Shown here in pieces: positions 60,051-64,000 of a stretch of 64,000 bases of DNA. Position numbers and translations under genes: made by a program. The notes beneath the pieces were generated by a model that ran no database searches, had not been told where the DNA came from, and saw nothing but the letters and a program-made list of their open reading frames with translations. Each line of letters starts with the position of its first letter. Position 1 is the first letter of the stretch. Origin of the DNA: Lichenostomus cassidix (Eukaryota; Chordata; Aves; Passeriformes; Meliphagidae); NCBI GenBank assembly GCA_008360975.2, contig CM039192.1:14323242-14387241 (forward strand), read 5' to 3'.

Positions 60051-62202
60051 GTATGTACATGGCAGAGGTCACACAAGAAAATGGGCTAAAATTGTTGGAG
60101 ACTGGGCTGCCTACATTGCTGGTGAGGTGTTAGCAGGTTGCCAGTACTTAGTAATGTTACATTTATTATAATAATAGTTAAACCTTTGCTTTTGTTTCTT
60201 TCTCTTTTCTTTGAAATCCATTATAAATTACAGTGTTACTGACAACTGAAAGCTGATGACATAAATGCTTAACACAAAACCTGACATGTTTGATATGTAA
60301 ATCTATTGTATAGAAAACTATAATTATGACTGAATTACGGTACTTAGTCATTTCCTGAGAAGAAAGTGGCCATAGTATTTCCTGATTCATGGAAATAAAC
60401 CTTAGAACATTGATTTCTACATAAAAAGGTGCTGCTAATTTTTGTTCCACCAATCTTCCCATTGACATAGCAATCTTTTCTGGTGCTCTGAATCTTCCCT
60501 AACAACTGCACAGCTCTCTGTGTAGAATTTTCCCTGTTGGCTTGTGCTCACCAGAATTTTGAACAAATTGGCTTCTCTTTCTCTTTTTTTCCTCTTCCCT
60601 TCTCAGGTTCAATTCAAGATACATCTTTGAAGGGAGGGAAGTTGTACTGCATGTAACTGAGTGGCTGATCCCAGCACTTGGCAGCCTGGCTCAGATACAG
60701 GGTTGGGTCTTTACCGAGACAGTGTTGGAGCACATTTTAACCATGTGGGAAAGGGGAGGGTTTCCCTTTCCTGTGCTGGTGATAGAGCTCTGGGTTTTGT
60801 GTGTGTAGTCCATTTATCTTGTGTGCATGTGTGGCCACATGATGTAAAGCATAAAGATTCTGCTGTTTTGAAGCATAGAAACTGCCCTATTTTAAACTAG
60901 ATAGGGCTTTTTCTTAGTTGAAGCAACAACGTTAACTCACGTGTTATTTGAAATATATACAAACAGTTCCTGTATTGTTAGCCAAATATTTTCATATGCT
61001 TTTAATTTTGCTTTCATCATTTTGGGGGAAGAGTGAACAGGCAACTAAAGCAGTCTGCTACTTTAAAACCCAGTCAGGGAGGGCACAAGTGTAGGAAAAG
61101 CACATTCTGTATAGTCTTATTATCAGGGTCCTGCCTGCTGGAGAATAGTGCCCAGCACTGGTATCCTCCTGGATACTGAAGATAGGGAAGGTTGCTTTCC
61201 AAGGAGACAGATCCACTAGGCCAAGTGCTCTGCTTCAGCACAAACACAATGAGAAAGCAAGTGGCTGTGCTGAGGAACTGAAGAAGGGGGCAGAGGAATA
61301 ATGTTGCAAAAAGTTTATATAAATCTTTTTACCCTAAAAAAAGAGCACTTGATGTGGATGTGGTTCTTACCTTTGCGCCACCTCCATTTTAAATTTAATT
61401 TGATTTTGACCTCCTAATTTCTTTACCATTGAAGTCCACAGCCAACCAGGCAGGTGGCAGTGACCTGGGGGTCAGAATGCCAGGGGCTGGTGCAGGGGAC
61501 AGGCATGGGGGTGGCCAAGGCTCCTTGTCACCCATAGGACTTACCAAGCACAGTCTGCTGCTGTCTGTCCTGCTTTTATCTGTTGTCCTTGCGCCTGGAA
61601 AGCAGTTAGAGGGTGAGAGTTGCTTGTGGGGCATCCCTTGGAGGTTGAGGTTTGCAAACTGGTGAATGACCCAGCAAAGAGGTTAAGCACTGTCTGTGGT
61701 CCTGCTGGTAGCCCCAGTGTCTTACACTGGAGTTTCTAGGTCCTTACTATTAGCAAGACAGAGGCTGAGAAGAGCAGCTCATCTTTGAATTGATCATACC
61801 TATTTAAGTAATGAAAAAAATTCAGCAAAGCTAATCTGGCTTTTATTAGGAAATGAATGTAGTGTGCACAAAACAAATACGTAACTCACTTAAATGATAA
61901 CATTTGTATTATCAAGGCTTATATGTTCAGATTAAGTGAATTTGTTTTCCATGTGAGCATTCAGCTGCACTATAGTTCTGTGTCACAAAACAAGTTGTCT
62001 GGGGAAATACAAGTTTTCAGATTCTGTAAATACAGTGCTAAAGTCAAATGGATCTGGTAATTTGAATATTTATGGAGGGTTAGTCACTAAATAACTGCTG
62101 TAGAATTCTAATTTCTTTTAATCTGTATTTTACTTTTAAAAAAACTAAGACATGTATGACTGTCTAAGTTTTATTTTCATTAGTGATGTCTGTCTTTGAC
62201 AG
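60051..62202 (+). other. URI1: URI1 intron 3 (2.2 kb)
   Basis: A GTATGT to GACAG intron. The sequence is unremarkable and unique, with a GC-richer patch around 61.43-61.67 kb. No supported feature is present. Confidence 0.85.
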
Positions 62203-62338
62203 GTACCTTTTGGTCCTCTTGCCTTCATGCCAGGAAAGCTTGTCCACACCAATGAGGTGACTGTTCTGCTTGGGGACAACTGGTTTTCAAAATGCTCAGC
62301 AAAGCAGGCTATTCAGCTGGTTGAGCACAGAAAAAAAC
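62203..62338 (+). CDS. URI1: URI1 coding exon 4 (last exon inside window)
   Basis: This 136-base exon encodes 45 residues plus the first base of a split codon (phase 1). The acceptor ends TTTGACAG and the donor is GTATGTA. It starts VPFGPLAFMPGKLVHTNEV and ends QLVEHRKK, passing through TVLLGDNWFSKCSAKQA. This is the most conserved block of URI1: the beta-hairpin core of the alpha-type prefoldin domain with the GKLVHTNEV and LLGDNWF motifs, then the start of helix 2. It is nearly identical to human as I recall it (FAFMPGKLVHTNEVTVLLGD). The next exon, whose human counterpart begins HVRKTIDDLKKV, is not found before base 64000. The RPB5-binding region, acidic tract and C terminus must therefore lie beyond the window. 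Confidence 0.95.
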
Positions 62339-64000
62339 GTATGTATCCTTCTGAAAATAATTTAATAGTTAAAATTATGTACCTTTGTATTAGTATATAA
62401 AATTTGTGATATCTACCCTGTTACCTTTTTTCTTTTTGTGAGCTCACAAACAGAAGTCCTATACAGGTGTAATACCAGTTTTGCACTGTACTTTCCATCC
62501 TTACTTGACAATTGATTGGATATGTCTAATTAGAAAAAACAAGCCAAACTAAATCCCCCTTTCACTTTTCTTTAATGTGACAAATGCTGTGTTCTCTTCC
62601 AGAGAGTGGACAAATGGACACTGCCTTGTGCTTTTGCCCTTAGTTACCTTATTCTCTATATTCTGTTCCCTTGTCTCATTTCTTACTTCTTTGCTACTTT
62701 GTCCTCTTGTTTTGGTTGGCTTTTTTTTTTTTCTGGACTTACAGTTTTCCATTTTTTTTCCCCCTCTCTGCACATACTTTGCTCCTGCTTGGTTTTTTCT
62801 TTTTTCCCCTCACTTGATGCTGAGATGCATTTCTGCCTCCTGCCATTGATGTTTCGCTGGTGTGATCTCCTGGATCTCCCCAGATCCAGTGCAGTTGACC
62901 ACCACCAAATTCATCTTACATGGAAACACATCACAGGGGCAGATAGGCAATTCCTGCATTGGTTTCCAGCTCTTTGTAGCTGGTGGTGAGATCTTGGCTT
63001 TGAAGAGCCAGGACCATGAGCAAGAGCTGTGCATGGTGCACTTTGGAACTTCTTTATGTTAGAAGGAATGAGTGCCTAAAATATTTGATGTAGACGTCAA
63101 GGAAGGAAAAGCACAAGAAAATGGAAAATAAATTGATGCCTATTAGCCTTTGTTGTTTGCTTCAGAGAAGCATTTGAGTTGATTTTTTTCATACTGGTTT
63201 TATCTCTAATCTGTCTCATTCCTCGGTGGGTGCTCACTGCAGCTTTGCTCCCTGTATTTTACAACTACCACAACTATTTACATTGGATTTTTGTTTGACT
63301 GCAGCTTTCCATGTTGCTGCCTGCAGCAGAATACCCTAGAGGTTCCCCATATGAATAAGCTTTTTTTTCCCCAATTCTGTGCAAGCAATATTTGTGTAAG
63401 GAAAATTGAGTTTTTTTAAAATAAAAATTCATTTGCTGTATTACTGTAAAATACTCCTTTATGTACAGCATTGCCAAAAGTATGTAATTTGTATTTTACC
63501 TATTACTTTTCTTAATCTGGTTCTTCTGACACAGCTTTGCAATTTTCTTTCTTACTGAACTGAATCTACATTATTTATTGTGACTCTTGTGAGATCTCAG
63601 GTCCTGATATTTTTCCTTGATCATCTGATATTTTTTTCAGTGCTGCAGAATACTTTTGTCACTGTTACATTCAGTGAAATTATCTGACCTTTGCATAGTA
63701 GATACTTGAACATTAAGTTGTCTGCTGGGAGACACACAATAAATGCTTGATTCTTTCCTTTATGATCTTTTAAATTGCATTTAAAATACGAACTCAGAAA
63801 TACTAATTTCTTTCAAAGCGAAATAGTCATTGATGCTGGATATAAACCCTCCATTCAGCTGATAGTTCACTTCAGCTGTGTGATGGCTGCCAGTGGGAGG
63901 CTCCAAAACACTGATATTAACTAAAAACTTTTTTTTAAGGACTGTTTTCAGTTTTAAATTATAAAAAACATGTTAGTACATATGATTCTGAAAAAAGGAC
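62339..64000 (+). other. URI1: URI1 intron 4, 5' part (runs off window)
   Basis: This begins with a GTATGTA donor. It carries pyrimidine-rich runs near 62720-62800 and T-runs near 63360. I looked for the next URI1 exon (expected to encode a helix beginning with HVRKTIDDL-like residues) and did not find it, so the intron continues past the window. Confidence 0.8.

Noticed and set aside
62339..64000. Search for URI1 exon 5
   Set aside because: No sequence encoding the expected helix-2 continuation was found, so the exon must lie beyond the window.

Overview
This is vertebrate nuclear DNA, almost certainly avian. The interspersed repeats are CR1-type LINE 3' ends plus worn ancient amniote SINE and palindromic repeats. 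No L1 or Alu sequence is seen. The only protein-coding gene that can be supported is the 5' part of URI1 (unconventional prefoldin RPB5 interactor, also called RMP or C19orf2). It is split by long introns with GT-AG junctions.

Layout. From 1 to about 44.0 kb I find no coding exon that I can defend. This part is intergenic and alternates between GC-richer unique sequence and AT-rich stretches full of TAAT/ATTA cores. It holds a GC-rich minisatellite (5.94-6.21 kb), CR1 remnants (11.5, 28.3-28.9 and 43.5-44.0 kb), an orphan CpG island with internal tandem repeats (16.4-18.1 kb), an ancient CORE-SINE (21.05-21.21 kb), paired perfect-stem hairpins (34.5-34.6 kb), two ancient palindromic repeats (36.2 and 39.0 kb) and several stretches that look like conserved non-coding elements. 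That last label is judged from texture only and is unproven.

From about 44.02 to 45.13 kb a CpG island marks the URI1 promoter. The start codon is at 44721. Coding exon 1 ends at 44795, followed by an 11.2-kb first intron, exon 2 (55955-55989), exon 3 (59972-60050) and exon 4 (62203-62338). Intron 4 runs off the window, so the gene is truncated by the window edge and not by mutation. The four exons join in frame to 108 codons plus one base. They encode the N-terminal helix and the beta-hairpin part of the alpha-type prefoldin domain. An ancient SINE on the minus strand lies in intron 1.

Function. URI1 is the scaffold of the R2TP/prefoldin-like (URI) complex, which works with RPB5/POLR2E in RNA polymerase assembly and in TOR-linked signalling. 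Nothing in the window amounts to an operon-like, CRISPR-like or otherwise novel multi-gene system. The observations most worth following are a nested CR1-in-CR1 insertion abutting the URI1 CpG island, the E-box plus CRE pair just inside intron 1, the orphan CpG island with tandem arrays, and the candidate regulatory elements in the upstream desert.
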